From contig NZ_BBZK01000004.1 of NCBI RefSeq assembly GCF_001748085.1, positions 310,001-374,000 on the forward strand: a stretch of 64,000 nucleotides of DNA, written 5' to 3'. Position 1 is the stretch's first letter. Every line of letters starts with the position of its first letter. The translations under genes and the position numbers were made by a program. Origin of the DNA: Streptomyces sp. TP-A0874. Its GTDB lineage: Bacteria; Actinomycetota; Actinomycetes; Streptomycetales; Streptomycetaceae. Below are positions 27,533-36,787 of this stretch, in pieces. The notes beneath the pieces were generated by a model. It saw only the letters and a program-made list of their open reading frames with translations, made no database searches and was not told the origin of the DNA.

Positions 27533-27796
27533 TCAGGCGGCGGTCTGTCCGCCGGACCGGCGCAGGTCCCGCCGTTCCTGCTCCGACAGCCCGCCCCACA
27601 CTCCGAAGCGCTCGTCGTTCTCCAGCGCGTACTGCAGACACAACGCGCGCTCGGAACACTCCTGGCACACGCGTTTGGCCTCCCGAGTGGAGCCGCCGGC
27701 CTCCGGGAAGAAGAACTCCGGCCCGATCTGCGCGCAGAGCGCGCGTTCCTGCCAGTCCGGAACGTCCTGCGCCGGACTGATGAAGTCGATCAGCAT
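27533..27796 (-). CDS. WhiB family iron-sulfur transcription factor
   Basis: An 87-residue Wbl protein binding a [4Fe-4S] cluster through four Cys: RALCAQ, then VCQEC, then RALCLQ. The GVWGGLSEQERR turn contacts sigma factor HrdB region 4 in the family, and a basic tail follows. The stretch PDWQERALCAQ..PEAGGSTREAKRVC closely resembles developmental WhiB, so it belongs to that subgroup (WhiB2-like) rather than WblC. I chose ATG 27796 because GGGTGG lies six bases before; an upstream ATG at 27826 is possible. It sits next to an uncharacterised acidic protein gene (27890) read in the same direction. Confidence 0.92.
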   Translation of the reverse strand: MLIDFISPAQDVPDWQERALCAQIGPEFFFPEAGGSTREAKRVCQECSERALCLQYALENDERFGVWGGLSEQERRDLRRSGGQTAA

Positions 27797-27889
27797 GCAG
27801 CCACCCTGGTGGTGGCGGATCAACATCTCATCAACGTTCGATGAACGCCACCGGGCCGCGCCGGCGGAGGGGCCCGGCCCCGGCGGGCC

Positions 27890-28303
27890 TCAGGGCTCCA
27901 TACCACTGGCCCTGGCGATGGACTCGACCTCGCGCCGGTCCCGCTCGCGTTGGTCCACGGCCCGCTCAGCGGCCGTGCCCGGCCGAAGGCGCTCGGCATC
28001 CGGCCCCTGGTCGGCCGCATCCTCCGCGATGTCGATGACCACCTGTTCCTCGGTGAAGTCCAGCATGCCCATCACCGTGCGCAGCTCCCGCTGGAACTCC
28101 TCGGTGAACAGCGCCTTGTCCTCCGCGGTCATCTCGATCTGGGTGTCCCCGCCGCCCTGGGAGAGGGCGGTGTTCAACGCCTGGAGGATCTTCATCAGCA
28201 ACTGGTGCGACTCGGGGGCCATGCGCTCCGCCAGTCCGTCCAGGTATCGCTGGAGTTCGTTGGCCCGTTTCCGCCTCTCCGCCTCATCCATAGTCGACAT
28301 CAT
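27890..28303 (-). CDS. Uncharacterised small acidic helical protein
   Basis: I do not recognise this 137-residue protein. It starts with tandem ATGs (28303, 28300) and is predicted mostly helical, with charged heptad-like runs (EAERRKRANELQRYLDGLAERM). It contains EEQVVIDIAEDAAD and ends in an Arg/Glu-rich tail, with no Cys, no membrane segment and no signal peptide. Net charge is strongly negative. It precedes the whiB-like gene by 93 bases on the same strand, so cotranscription is likely and a role as a partner or regulator is imaginable. The region upstream of its start carries several TTTCCG repeats. Confidence 0.7.
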   Translation of the reverse strand: MMSTMDEAERRKRANELQRYLDGLAERMAPESHQLLMKILQALNTALSQGGGDTQIEMTAEDKALFTEEFQRELRTVMGMLDFTEEQVVIDIAEDAADQGPDAERLRPGTAAERAVDQRERDRREVESIARASGMEP

Positions 28304-28398
28304 TGCGAATTTCCGCTTTTTCCGGTGGATTTCCGATCCCCTCCCACGCATGTCCCGTTCCGGTCGCCGGCCCGCCCGCCGTCCGCCCGATCGTCCGT

Positions 28399-29610
28399 TC
28401 AGAAGCGGACCTGCACCAGGGCGTAGGAGCCGCTGGTGCGCCAGTCCTCACCGGTGGCCTCCAACTCCTCGAGCAGCGTGCCGCCGAGGCCGGTCACGAC
28501 TTCGGACTTCAGGGTGCGGAGCGCAGCCACCGGGCCGGGGAAGTAGGCCGTGGCACGGCTGAACGGGGTCGTGGCAGGCCAGAGCCGGTCACCGACCAGC
28601 CGCCGGTAGTTCAGATCGCCCTTCATGAGGGTCAGGGAGGCGGAACCGAAGTCGGCCCGCAGATCATCGGGCATCTCCGAGTAGGGCAGTGGAGCGCAGG
28701 AGAACGGGTGGGCGCGCGGCACGAGCCGGCCCTCGGCCAGCGCCCGCCAGAGCCGCCCGCCGGCCTCCCCCGCGGCGCCGGACTCCCCGCGGAGCCGCCG
28801 CAGGCAGTCGAGGAGGTCCTCGGGCGTGGCGTCGGACACGTAGTAGGGGTGCGGTTTGAGGTGCAGCAGGACGTCGGCTGCCTGCCCGGAGGTCAGCAAC
28901 TGGTCGATCAGCACGAGATCCCAGAGGAGTTCCCGACCGGCGTTGTCGGCGACGAAGACGAGCCTCCCCCGCTGCTGACCGGTCTCCGTCAGCAGAGCTC
29001 GCAGTTCGGTCCGGTCGTCGGCGATCAGATTCTGCTCGGTCTGCCGCTGCGACGGCCCGTCGCCGTCTCCCGCCGTGATCTGGAAACCGAGGTCCGCCCG
29101 ATTGCCCCAGACCGAGCCGCTCAGCAGGGCGTCGGTCCGGGCGTCCGCCGGACGGGCGCACAGCGAGTCCAGCACCGCGAGCTCCCCGCCGACCGCGTCC
29201 CCGCTCAACTCGGCCCGCTTGGCCGGGGCGAAGAAGTCGATTCCCCGCCACGGGCCGTCGGCGGCGAAGTATCCGGTGGCCTCCTGGAGTCGGCGGTAGA
29301 AGTAGCTCTCGGCCCAGAGGAACGGCGCGTCGGCCCATCGTTCGCCGTAGTGGCCCCGGTCCCAGCGGCCGTTCCAGAGTCCCGCGCCCCGGGCACTCGA
29401 CGGCAGCGGCTCGATCCTGCCGTTCAGAGTCTCGTCGAGCAGTTGTTCCAGCGCCGCTCGGTGCTCGGGGCCGTAGGGGAAGCGTTCCTCGATCCGCCGG
29501 ACCAGGGGCGGATGCCGGTGGTGCCAGACGCTCCAGGGGAAGGCCGAGGGATCGTTGCTCACGATCACCGGGGCGCCGCCGCCGTTGCGGATGCCCTCGC
29601 CGCCGTCCAT
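28399..29610 (-). CDS. Damage-control phosphatase ARMT1 family protein (DUF89)
   Basis: A 403-residue metal-dependent phosphatase family member that hydrolyses damaged or excess phosphometabolites such as fructose-1-phosphate. The signature metal site FVADNAGRELLWDLVLIDQLL is at about residue 225, and KGDLNYRRLVGDR (about 330) is the second conserved block. The N-terminus resembles members that bind substrate sugars (FPWSVWHHRHPPLVRRIEE). ATG 29610 follows GGAGGGG by eight bases; the longer frame to 29787 is not supported. It stands alone before the xylan operon. The phosphatase substrate is unknown. Confidence 0.88.
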   Translation of the reverse strand: MDGGEGIRNGGGAPVIVSNDPSAFPWSVWHHRHPPLVRRIEERFPYGPEHRAALEQLLDETLNGRIEPLPSSARGAGLWNGRWDRGHYGERWADAPFLWAESYFYRRLQEATGYFAADGPWRGIDFFAPAKRAELSGDAVGGELAVLDSLCARPADARTDALLSGSVWGNRADLGFQITAGDGDGPSQRQTEQNLIADDRTELRALLTETGQQRGRLVFVADNAGRELLWDLVLIDQLLTSGQAADVLLHLKPHPYYVSDATPEDLLDCLRRLRGESGAAGEAGGRLWRALAEGRLVPRAHPFSCAPLPYSEMPDDLRADFGSASLTLMKGDLNYRRLVGDRLWPATTPFSRATAYFPGPVAALRTLKSEVVTGLGGTLLEELEATGEDWRTSGSYALVQVRF

Positions 29611-29886
29611 TCCCGCTCCCCTCCTCCGCCGCTGCCCGCCGGCCCTTCCCTCCGCGTCGAAGTCGGTGCCGAGGCGGAGGCCGGAGGCCGGTACCCAACG
29701 GACAGGACCGTATCCGGGAGCGGGGCCGGTGGACGACGGGTTGATCGGCGTGTCAGTGCCGCTCATCGACCGGTGGGGCCGTTGCACCCAGGCGGAGGAG
29801 TTCGGCGGGCAGGAGGACGGACGGTTGCTCCACGTCTCCGCCGATGCCGCCGGATCCCGGACCCCGGCGGCATTCGGCGGGCACGG
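29611..29886. other. Intergenic region, nothing recognised
   Basis: Between the ARMT1-type gene start and the end of the GH3 gene I see no further coding sequence, repeat or hairpin with long arms. Confidence 0.5.
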
Positions 29887-32328
29887 CTACCGGACGAGCG
29901 CCTCGCAGCGGAGCCGCCGGCGGTGGTCCACCGTCCGCTCCTCACCGGTCAGCCGCAACCGGACGGTGTGCCGGTGCAGTTCGCTCGACGCCGACAGCCG
30001 CAGTTCCAGATCGCCGGGCTCGACCACCCGGCTTCCGGTGCGGCCGGTGAACGACGTCAGGTCGGTGTGCACCTTGAAGGCGACCTCCGCCCGCTCCCCC
30101 GGTTCCAGCGGCACCCGGGCGTAGCCGAGCAGCCGCACCACGGGCCGGGTCACCTGGGCGGCCGGATCGTGCAGGTAGAGCTGGACCACCTCGGTGCCGG
30201 CCCGGTCGCCGGAGTTCCGGACGCTGAGCGCCACCGTGACCTCGCCGTCGGTGGGCAGCTCGATGGCCGACTCGCCGCCCTCCGGTACCGGTGCGCCGTC
30301 GACCCGCACCCGGGTCCAGTCGAACGAGGTGTAGGACAGGCCGTGACCGAAGGGGAAGAGCGCCGTCGGGTCGACGGAGCTCCCCTCGTGGCGCCGGCCG
30401 AGCCGCGGCGCCAGGTAGCCGGTGGACAGCCCGCCCGGTTCCCGGGGCACGCTGACCGGCAGCCGTCCGGAGGGACACACCCGCCCCGAGAGCACTCCGG
30501 CCACCGCGGGCCCGCCTTCCTCTCCCGGGAAGAAGGACTGGACGGCGGCGGCCAGCCGCCCCGTGTAGCGGCCGAGGGCGTAGGGCCGTCCGGTGAACAG
30601 CACCAGCACGACCGGTGTCCCGGTGGCCAGCAGTTCGTCCAGCAGCCGTCCCTGGACACCGGGCAGGGCGAGGTCCTCGGCGTCGCATCCCTCACCCGAG
30701 GTGCCGCGTCCGAAGAGCCCGGCGCGGTCGCCGAGGACCGCGACGCACACATCTGCCTCGCTCGCGAGCCGCACCGCGGTCGCCAACCGCCCGTCCTCCT
30801 CGTCGCTGACCCCGCAACCGACCGCGTGGTCGACCGTCGCCGCGGGGAGTTCGGCCCGCAGCGACTCCAAGAGGGTGGGCACCTCCAGCCCGAGCGGGAC
30901 GTCCGGGTGCTGACCGCCCACGTGGCTCGGGAAGGAGTAGCAGCCGAACATCGCGGCCGGGTCGTCGGCCAGTGGTCCGACGAGGGCGATCCGGGCTTCG
31001 GAGGGCAGCGGCAGCGCCCCCGTGTTGGCCAGCAGTACCACCGACTGCTCGGCCACCTGGCGGGCGAGTGCCCGGGCCTCCGGCCGGTCGAGGTCGACGG
31101 TGCCACCGGCGGGCGGCGTGGCGGGGGCCGGAGCGTCCAGCCGGTCGCCGTCGGTCGGGTCCGCCGGCCCGGGGCCGGCCGGGCGCAGGGCGTCGGGGAC
31201 CGGGTCCCAGTCGGGGTCGAGGAGTCCGAGTTCGCACTTGTGCCGCAGGACCCGCAGGACCGAGCGGTCCACCAGTTCCTCCGGGAGCCCCCCTTCCCGG
31301 ACCGCCTGGTGCAGCGGTGCGCCGTAACAGCTGGTGTCCGGGAGTTCCACGTCCACCCCGGCGCGCAGGGCCAGTTCGGCGGCGGCCGCGGCGGAGTCCG
31401 CGACCCGGTGCAGGGACTCCAGGAAGGACACCCCGAAGTAGTCGGCCACCACGGTGCCGGTGAACCCCCAGACGTCCCTGAGCAGGCCGGTGAGGAGTGC
31501 CCGGTCGGCGGCGGCCGGTACGCCGTCCACCTCGGAGTAGGAGTGCATGACCGAGCGGGCGCCGCCCTCGCGCAGGGCCATCTCGAAGGGCGGCAGCAGG
31601 ACGTCCGCCATCTCGCGCGGTCCCATGGAGACCGGTGCCTGGTTCCGGGCGGCGCGGGAGGCCGAGTAGCCGACGAAGTGCTTGAGGGTGGCGATGACGC
31701 CGGCGGACTGGAGGCCGCTGACGTAGGCAGAGCCGAGGGTGGCGACCAGGTAGGGGTCCTCCCCGATGGTCTCCTCGGTGCGGCCCCATCTGGGGTCCCG
31801 GGTGACGTCCAGCACCGGCGCCAGTCCCTGGTGGATGCCGACCGAGCGCATGTCGGCACCGATCCGCTCGGCCATCCGCCGCACCAGTACTGGGTTGAAC
31901 GTCGCGCCCCAGGCCAGCGGGGTGGGGTAGACGGTGGCCTGCCAGGCGGTGAAGCCGGCCAGGCACTCCTCATGGGCGATGGCCGGGATGCCGAACCGGT
32001 TGGCGGCCGCGATCCGGGCCTGGGTCCTGGCCAGCACCCCCGCGCCCTCGGTGGGGTCGACGGGCGCGGTGCCGAACGGGCGGGTCAGCTGTCCGAGGCC
32101 GGGTGCGGCGATCTTCTCCCAGTCGATGCGCTCGGCGCCCTTGCCGGCCATCAGTTCGTGCTGGTGTGGTGCGACATCGGCGCCGGAACCGGCGCCTCCG
32201 GGCCAGATCGAACCGAGCTGGGCCAGCTTCTCCTCCAGCGTCATCCGCCGCAGGAGGTCCGCCACTCGCTCGTCCACCGGGAGTGTGACGTCCTGCCAGC
32301 GGGCGAGGTCCTCGTGGTCGTTGGGCAT
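29887..32328 (-). CDS. Glycoside hydrolase family 3, probable beta-xylosidase/beta-glucosidase (BxlA-like)
   Basis: An 813-residue intracellular GH3 enzyme with no signal peptide. It has the (beta/alpha)8 domain with KHF-type motif ATLKHFVGYSAS, the nucleophile Asp in TGTVVADYFGVSF (about residue 290), the alpha/beta sandwich domain (AEQSVVLLANTGALPLP, about 420) and a C-terminal fibronectin-III-like domain (GDRAGTEVVQLYLHDPAAQ). ATG 32328 has AAAGGA upstream. It is the last gene of a binding protein/permease/permease/hydrolase operon. With the xylanase and LacI gene beside it, this matches the bxlEFGA order of xylobiose uptake, so beta-xylosidase is the best guess. Confidence 0.9.
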   Translation of the reverse strand: MPNDHEDLARWQDVTLPVDERVADLLRRMTLEEKLAQLGSIWPGGAGSGADVAPHQHELMAGKGAERIDWEKIAAPGLGQLTRPFGTAPVDPTEGAGVLARTQARIAAANRFGIPAIAHEECLAGFTAWQATVYPTPLAWGATFNPVLVRRMAERIGADMRSVGIHQGLAPVLDVTRDPRWGRTEETIGEDPYLVATLGSAYVSGLQSAGVIATLKHFVGYSASRAARNQAPVSMGPREMADVLLPPFEMALREGGARSVMHSYSEVDGVPAAADRALLTGLLRDVWGFTGTVVADYFGVSFLESLHRVADSAAAAAELALRAGVDVELPDTSCYGAPLHQAVREGGLPEELVDRSVLRVLRHKCELGLLDPDWDPVPDALRPAGPGPADPTDGDRLDAPAPATPPAGGTVDLDRPEARALARQVAEQSVVLLANTGALPLPSEARIALVGPLADDPAAMFGCYSFPSHVGGQHPDVPLGLEVPTLLESLRAELPAATVDHAVGCGVSDEEDGRLATAVRLASEADVCVAVLGDRAGLFGRGTSGEGCDAEDLALPGVQGRLLDELLATGTPVVLVLFTGRPYALGRYTGRLAAAVQSFFPGEEGGPAVAGVLSGRVCPSGRLPVSVPREPGGLSTGYLAPRLGRRHEGSSVDPTALFPFGHGLSYTSFDWTRVRVDGAPVPEGGESAIELPTDGEVTVALSVRNSGDRAGTEVVQLYLHDPAAQVTRPVVRLLGYARVPLEPGERAEVAFKVHTDLTSFTGRTGSRVVEPGDLELRLSASSELHRHTVRLRLTGEERTVDHRRRLRCEALVR

Positions 32329-32354
32329 GCCCGTCCTTTCCGTTCCGTGCGGGA

Positions 32355-33245
32355 TCATTTGCCGCCGACCCCCATGAGGCCGTTGATCAGTTGGCGGCGG
32401 GCGAAGAGGTACACGACGAAGATCGGCAGCATGGACAGCACGACGGCGGTCAGCAGCGCCGGGGTGTCCACCCGGAACTCGGCGACGTAGTCGTACAGGC
32501 CCAGGGTCAGCACCCGCTGGGAGGCGCTCTGGGTGAGGATCAGCGGGAAGAGGAAGCCGTTCCACGCCTGGAGGGCCGCGTACACCCCGACGGTGGAGAT
32601 CCCGGCCCGTGACATGGGGATGACCAGTCGGAGGAGTGTCCGGGTCTGCCCGGCGCCGTCGACGGCCATCGCCTCGTACATCTCCTCGTCGATGTCCCGC
32701 ATCGAACCGGCCAGGATCAGCACGCAGACGGGCAGCGAGAACGCCGCGGTCGGCAGGATGACGGCGAGCAGGGTGTCGTAGAGCCGCAGCTGGGTGATGA
32801 CCAGGTAGACCGGGATGATCACGGCCTGGGAGGGGATGGCCAGCCCCAGCAGGAAGGCTCGGAAGGCCGCCCGGGAGAGGAGGCTGCGGGAGCGCACCAC
32901 CGCGTAGCCGACCGGTACGGCCAGGGCGATGACGATGGCCACCACCGCGACCGTGACGAGTGCGGTGTTGAGGAGGTACGTCGGGAACCCGCTGTGCCAG
33001 ACCTTCGCGTAGTTGCCCAGCGTCGGGTCGGAGGGCAGGGCGAGCGGCCCGTTGTCGAGGTAGTCGCTCTTCTCCTTGAACGTCGCGGCCAGCAGGGCGT
33101 ACAGCGGTACGCCGACCACCGCCAGCCAGACCAGCGCGCCCAGTCCGCCGGGCAGGTTCGCCCTCGGCCGGTTCGGGCGGCGGAGGGCGGTGGGGGCCGG
33201 CGGGGCGCTCGGCCGTCCGGGGGCGCCCCTGAGGTCCGTGGTCAC
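32355..33245 (-). CDS. Carbohydrate ABC transporter permease (MalG-type; BxlG-like)
   Basis: A 296-residue inner-membrane permease with six helices. The EAA loop that docks the ATPase reads YEAMAVDGAGQTRTLLRLVIP (about residue 185). A proline- and arginine-rich N-terminus precedes helix 1 (LVWLAVVGVPLYALLAATF). ATG at 33245 overlaps the stop of the second permease gene by four bases, and the GH3 gene follows after 26 bases. No ATPase is encoded in the operon; in Streptomyces such CUT1 sugar transporters share the distant MsiK ATPase, which would energise this one. Substrate: probably xylobiose. Confidence 0.92.
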   Translation of the reverse strand: MTTDLRGAPGRPSAPPAPTALRRPNRPRANLPGGLGALVWLAVVGVPLYALLAATFKEKSDYLDNGPLALPSDPTLGNYAKVWHSGFPTYLLNTALVTVAVVAIVIALAVPVGYAVVRSRSLLSRAAFRAFLLGLAIPSQAVIIPVYLVITQLRLYDTLLAVILPTAAFSLPVCVLILAGSMRDIDEEMYEAMAVDGAGQTRTLLRLVIPMSRAGISTVGVYAALQAWNGFLFPLILTQSASQRVLTLGLYDYVAEFRVDTPALLTAVVLSMLPIFVVYLFARRQLINGLMGVGGK

Positions 33246-34132
33246 ATCCCCTCCCGGGTGCTGCGCATCTCACCGAAGCCGGTGAGCTTCACCAGCAGCA
33301 GCGAGACGGCGGTGGCGACGACGACCAGGGCGACGGCGATGGAGCTCGCGTAGCCCATCTCGAAGGCCACGAAGCCCTTCTGGTACATGAGGAACGGCAG
33401 AATGGACGTGTCCTTGCCGGGCCCGCCGCCGGTGAGGATGAGCACCGTGTCGAAGAAGGTGAGCGACCCCACGACCATCAGCACCGACGAGGTGATCGCG
33501 GTGTTGCGCAGTTGCGGCAGTGTGATCGTCCAGAAGCGCCGGTACCGGCCGGCTCCGTCGATCGAGGCGGCATCGTAGAGCGACTTGGGCACCTGGCGCG
33601 CTCCCGCCTGGTAGAGCAGGGTGTGGAAGGGGATGAACTGCCAGGAGATGACGAAGGCGACGCAGGCGAAGGCGCCGCGGGAGGTGCCGATGAGGTTGCC
33701 GTCCTCCAGTCCCAGCCAGGGCCCGAGGTCTGCGATGACGCCGAAGTTCGGGTCGAGCAGGGCTTTCCAGAGCAGCGCGATGGCCACTGAGGAGAGCAGC
33801 AGCGGTAGGAAGAAGACCGCCGAGAGCAGCGCCCGGTTGCGCTGCCGGCCGGCCGCCCAGACTCCGATGAGCATGCAGATGGGTGTCTGGAACAGCCAGG
33901 TCACCGCGGTCAGCAGCACGCTGAGCAGGATCGCCTGACGGATGTCGGGATCGCTCAGCAGCCGGCTCCAGTTGTCGGCCCCGACCCAGCTCGGGTTGCC
34001 CAGGCCGTTCCAGGTGGTGAACGACAGATAGACCACCAGCGCCATGGGCAGCACCGCGAAGAAGCAGAAGAACAGGATGCCGGGGGCCGCCCAAGCAGCG
34101 CTCGGGCGGCCCGTGAAGCGGGTGGGGCTCAC
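33242..34132 (-). CDS. Sugar ABC transporter permease (MalF-type; BxlF-like)
   Basis: A 296-residue inner-membrane permease. Six hydrophobic segments begin with AAPGILFFCFFAVLPMALVVYLSF, and the EAA loop is KSLYDAASIDGAGRYRRFWTITLP (Ala-Ala...Gly pattern, about residue 205). The GTG start 34132 overlaps the stop of the binding-protein gene by four bases and is chosen for that. Its stop overlaps the next permease start. With the MalG-type partner it forms the membrane channel of the xylobiose-like uptake system. Confidence 0.92.
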   Translation of the reverse strand: MSPTRFTGRPSAAWAAPGILFFCFFAVLPMALVVYLSFTTWNGLGNPSWVGADNWSRLLSDPDIRQAILLSVLLTAVTWLFQTPICMLIGVWAAGRQRNRALLSAVFFLPLLLSSVAIALLWKALLDPNFGVIADLGPWLGLEDGNLIGTSRGAFACVAFVISWQFIPFHTLLYQAGARQVPKSLYDAASIDGAGRYRRFWTITLPQLRNTAITSSVLMVVGSLTFFDTVLILTGGGPGKDTSILPFLMYQKGFVAFEMGYASSIAVALVVVATAVSLLLVKLTGFGEMRSTREGM

Positions 34133-35433
34133 TTGGCCGCCTTCATGGCCTCGACGAAGCCCTTCGGGCTCAGCTTGCCGTTGAACAACTGCTGGAGGTT
34201 GGTGTTGAGGGGGGTGACGACGCTGGGGGGCAGGGCCTGGTCCCAGGAGAGGGTGAAGGCGGGTGCCTTCTCGACCAGTTCGTACTGGAACTCGGCGTAG
34301 TCGGGGGTGCTGTGCTTCTTGAGCAGGCTCGCCGAGTCGGCCGCGGGCGGGACATCGCCGTTGGCGACCAGGGCTTCGGCGTAGAACGGCTCGGCGGCGA
34401 GCTTGGCGAACTCGACGGCCGCCTCCTGGTGCTTGCTCCGGGCGTTGATCGACCAGTAGTTCGTCGGGTTGCCGACGATGCTGTCGCTGTCCCCGGAGCC
34501 TCCCGGAAGGGCCGGGAAGGCCACGTAGCCGAGGTCCTTCTTGGCGAACTCGGGCTGGTTGGCGAGCTGGTTGGCGTACTCCCAGGAGCCCATCAGGTGC
34601 ATCGCCGCCCGGCCCTTGGCGAAGAGCGTGGAGGCGCCGTCCGCCACGTAGTTGACGGAGGCGAAGTTCTTGCCGAAGGCTCCGCGGTCCACGAGTTCCC
34701 TGATGGTCTCGGCGCCCTTGAGCATGGCCGGGTCCGTCCAGCCGCCCGAGTCGCCGTCCTGGATCGTCTGGAAGACCTCCGCGCCGCCGTAGCGGTCCAC
34801 CAGGTACTCCAGCCACATCAGTTCAGGCCAGGCGTCGGCGCCGCCCAGCGCGAAGGGCGTGACGCCCTCCTTCTTGAAGGTGTCGACGAGTCCGAGGAGG
34901 TCCTCCCAGGAGCCGGGGGGCTCGGCGCCGGCCGCTTCGAAGACGGCCTTGTTGTAGAAGAGGATCACCGGTTGCACACCGCGCATGGGTATGCCGTACT
35001 GCTTGCCGCCGATCCGGCCCCCTTCGAAGACCGAGGGCACGAACGCCTCCGCCAGTTCGGGGTCCTTCTCCAGGGTCGGCCCCAGGTCGAGGATCTGGCC
35101 CTGGTCGACGTAGTCCTTGATGCTGCCGCCGCCCCAGTTGAAGAAGACGTCCGGGGCGTTGGGCGACCCCATGCCGGTGCGCAGCTTGTCCTCGTAGCCG
35201 TCGGCCGGTATCTGGTGGAGTTTCGCCTTGACCTTCGACGTCTTGTTGAACTCCTTGACGGCCTGTTCCTGGACCTTGCCGGAAGCGTCCTGGTAGACCC
35301 AGACGTTCAGGGTGTCGGAGTCCCCGGAGGCGGGTCCGTTGCTGCCGCAGCCCGCCAGTAGGGAGACTCCGAGGGAAGCGGCGGCGAGGACCGAGACGGC
35401 CCGTGTTCTTCGGGCCCTCGAGCGAAGATTCAT
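34129..35433 (-). CDS. Extracellular sugar-binding lipoprotein (BxlE-like)
   Basis: A 434-residue solute-binding protein of the CUT1 type (family 1). A lipobox, LLAGC, follows a Sec signal at about residues 15-29, so the mature protein is anchored by Cys 29. TLNVWVYQDASG and KVKAKLHQIPADGY are typical of the first lobe, and hinge and C-lobe regions are intact. ATG 35433 begins just inside the operator-rich divergent region. It is the first gene of the operon. It captures xylo-oligosaccharides outside the cell, as judged from the gene order with a xylanase and a GH3 enzyme. Confidence 0.92.
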   Translation of the reverse strand: MNLRSRARRTRAVSVLAAASLGVSLLAGCGSNGPASGDSDTLNVWVYQDASGKVQEQAVKEFNKTSKVKAKLHQIPADGYEDKLRTGMGSPNAPDVFFNWGGGSIKDYVDQGQILDLGPTLEKDPELAEAFVPSVFEGGRIGGKQYGIPMRGVQPVILFYNKAVFEAAGAEPPGSWEDLLGLVDTFKKEGVTPFALGGADAWPELMWLEYLVDRYGGAEVFQTIQDGDSGGWTDPAMLKGAETIRELVDRGAFGKNFASVNYVADGASTLFAKGRAAMHLMGSWEYANQLANQPEFAKKDLGYVAFPALPGGSGDSDSIVGNPTNYWSINARSKHQEAAVEFAKLAAEPFYAEALVANGDVPPAADSASLLKKHSTPDYAEFQYELVEKAPAFTLSWDQALPPSVVTPLNTNLQQLFNGKLSPKGFVEAMKAAK

Positions 35434-35440
35434 CTAGCAC

Positions 35441-35509
35441 CTTCCGGAAACTACGGTGAACTTACCGGATCACTTCCGGGAAGCTATGGTCAGCGACGCA
35501 CCCTGTCAA
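35441..35509 (-). promoter_or_regulatory. Promoter and LacI-type operators of the sugar uptake operon
   Basis: On the minus strand a TTGACA (35504-35509) and TAGCTT (35481-35486) form -35 and -10 boxes 17 bases apart. CTTCCGGGAAG (35473-35483) overlaps the -10 box, and CTTCCGGAAA (35441-35450) lies next to the coding start. The related perfect palindrome CTTCCGGAAG occurs after the LacI gene. The boxes are seen directly; assignment to the LacI protein is inference. Confidence 0.7.
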
Positions 35510-35583
35510 CCGCTGCCACCACGGGAGTTCGGGTAACCTCAGGGGGTGTGCCGTTCCGTAAAGATTTCGGTCAGGGAGTCCAG

Positions 35584-36621
35584 GTGTCGGAGGACGAACC
35601 GAGAATCACCATCACGGCGATCGCCAAGGAGGCCGGGGTCTCGGTGCCGACCGTCTCCAGGGTGGTCAACCGCCGAGCCGACGTGTCGCCGGAGACCCGG
35701 GCCCGGATCGAGGGGTTGCTGCGCCAGCGCGGCTACCGCCGCCGCGCGCCCAGCCCCGACGAACGGGCCAACCTGATCGACCTGGTCTTCAACGACCTCG
35801 ACAGCCCGTGGGCCGTGGAGATCATCCGCGGGGTGGAGGACGTCGCCCACCCCGCCGGTATGGGCACCGTGGTCTCGGCCGTGCACAGCAGGTCCAGCGC
35901 GGCCCGCCAGTGGCTGGAGAACCTCCGGAGCCGGGCCACCGACGGAGTGATCCTGGTGACCTCCGACTTCGGCTCCAGCCTGCACGAGGAACTGCGCCGG
36001 CTCGACGTGCCGACCGTGGTGGTGGATCCGGCCGGGGTGCCCTCGATCGACGTGCCGACCGTCGGCGCGACCAACTGGGCCGGCGGCATGAGCGCGACGG
36101 AGCACCTGATCTCGCTCGGCCACACCCGGATCGGCTTCATCGCCGGGCCGCGCCGACTGCTGTGCAGCAGGGCCCGACTGGACGGCTACCGGGCCGCTCT
36201 GGAATCCGCGGACCTGCCGGTGCTCGAGGAGCTGGTCTTCCAGGGCGACTTCTACCACGAGTCCGGTTTCCACGGCGCGAACGCGCTGTTCGACCTGGCG
36301 GAACCGCCGACCGCGGTCTTCGCGGCGAGCGACCAGATGGCGCTGGGCGTGATCGAGGGGCTGCGCCGGCGCGGCCTCCGGGTGCCGCACGACGCCAGCG
36401 TGGTGGGCTTCGACGACCTGCCGATCGTGCGCTGGTCCTCGCCCCCGCTGACCACGGTCCGCCAGCCGTTGAGCGAGATGGGCGCGCTCGCGGCCCGGAC
36501 GGTACTGCGCTCCATGCGGGGCGAGGAACTCGAGAGCCCGAGGGTGGAGTTGGCGACCGAGCTGGTGGTGCGGGCGAGCAGCGCCCCGCCGCCCGGAAGC
36601 GGCCCTGCGGCGGACGGGTAG
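35584..36621 (+). CDS. LacI family transcriptional regulator (BxlR-like)
   Basis: A 345-residue repressor. The helix-turn-helix is at residues 8-30 (ITAIAKEAGVSVPTVSRVVN), the hinge SPETRARI follows, and the periplasmic-binding-protein-like domain (ANLIDLVFNDLDSPWAVEII onward) ends in FDDLPIVRWSSPPLTTVRQP. Two starts are possible. GTG 35584 has GGAG five bases upstream and gives a 36-base leader from a -10 box TAACCT (35534-35539); GTG 35548 would be leaderless and adds 12 unconserved residues. I prefer 35584. It is divergent from the uptake operon and upstream of the xylanase, whose promoters carry TTCCGGAA-like sites. Confidence 0.9.
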   Translation: MSEDEPRITITAIAKEAGVSVPTVSRVVNRRADVSPETRARIEGLLRQRGYRRRAPSPDERANLIDLVFNDLDSPWAVEIIRGVEDVAHPAGMGTVVSAVHSRSSAARQWLENLRSRATDGVILVTSDFGSSLHEELRRLDVPTVVVDPAGVPSIDVPTVGATNWAGGMSATEHLISLGHTRIGFIAGPRRLLCSRARLDGYRAALESADLPVLEELVFQGDFYHESGFHGANALFDLAEPPTAVFAASDQMALGVIEGLRRRGLRVPHDASVVGFDDLPIVRWSSPPLTTVRQPLSEMGALAARTVLRSMRGEELESPRVELATELVVRASSAPPPGSGPAADG

Positions 36622-36627
36622 TCGTAT

Positions 36628-36637
36628 CTTCCGGAAG
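36628..36637. promoter_or_regulatory. Perfect CTTCCGGAAG palindrome after the LacI gene
   Basis: A ten-base perfect palindrome lies seven bases past the LacI stop and 216 bases before the xylanase start. It matches the sites at 35441 and 35473, so it may be part of the same regulon. Confidence 0.5.
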
Positions 36638-36787
36638 CCGTGACCGACTGACGAAAAGGCCGACCCCGGGTTCGATCCTGCCCGAAGGACCTGCTGCCCT
36701 GGTGGCGGGCTGTCTCACCCGCGCGGGCCGAATCCTGCTTCTCCGGCCCACGGCTACAGCTGAGGCGATCCCTTCCGCAACACGCCC

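Noticed and set aside
28303..32490. A continuous plus-strand frame of 1395 codons across the GH3 and ARMT1-type genes
   Set aside because: It is antisense to two clear enzyme genes with intact motifs, and its translation is Gly/Arg/Val/Pro-rich without domains. In DNA of this GC content long antisense frames stay open by chance.
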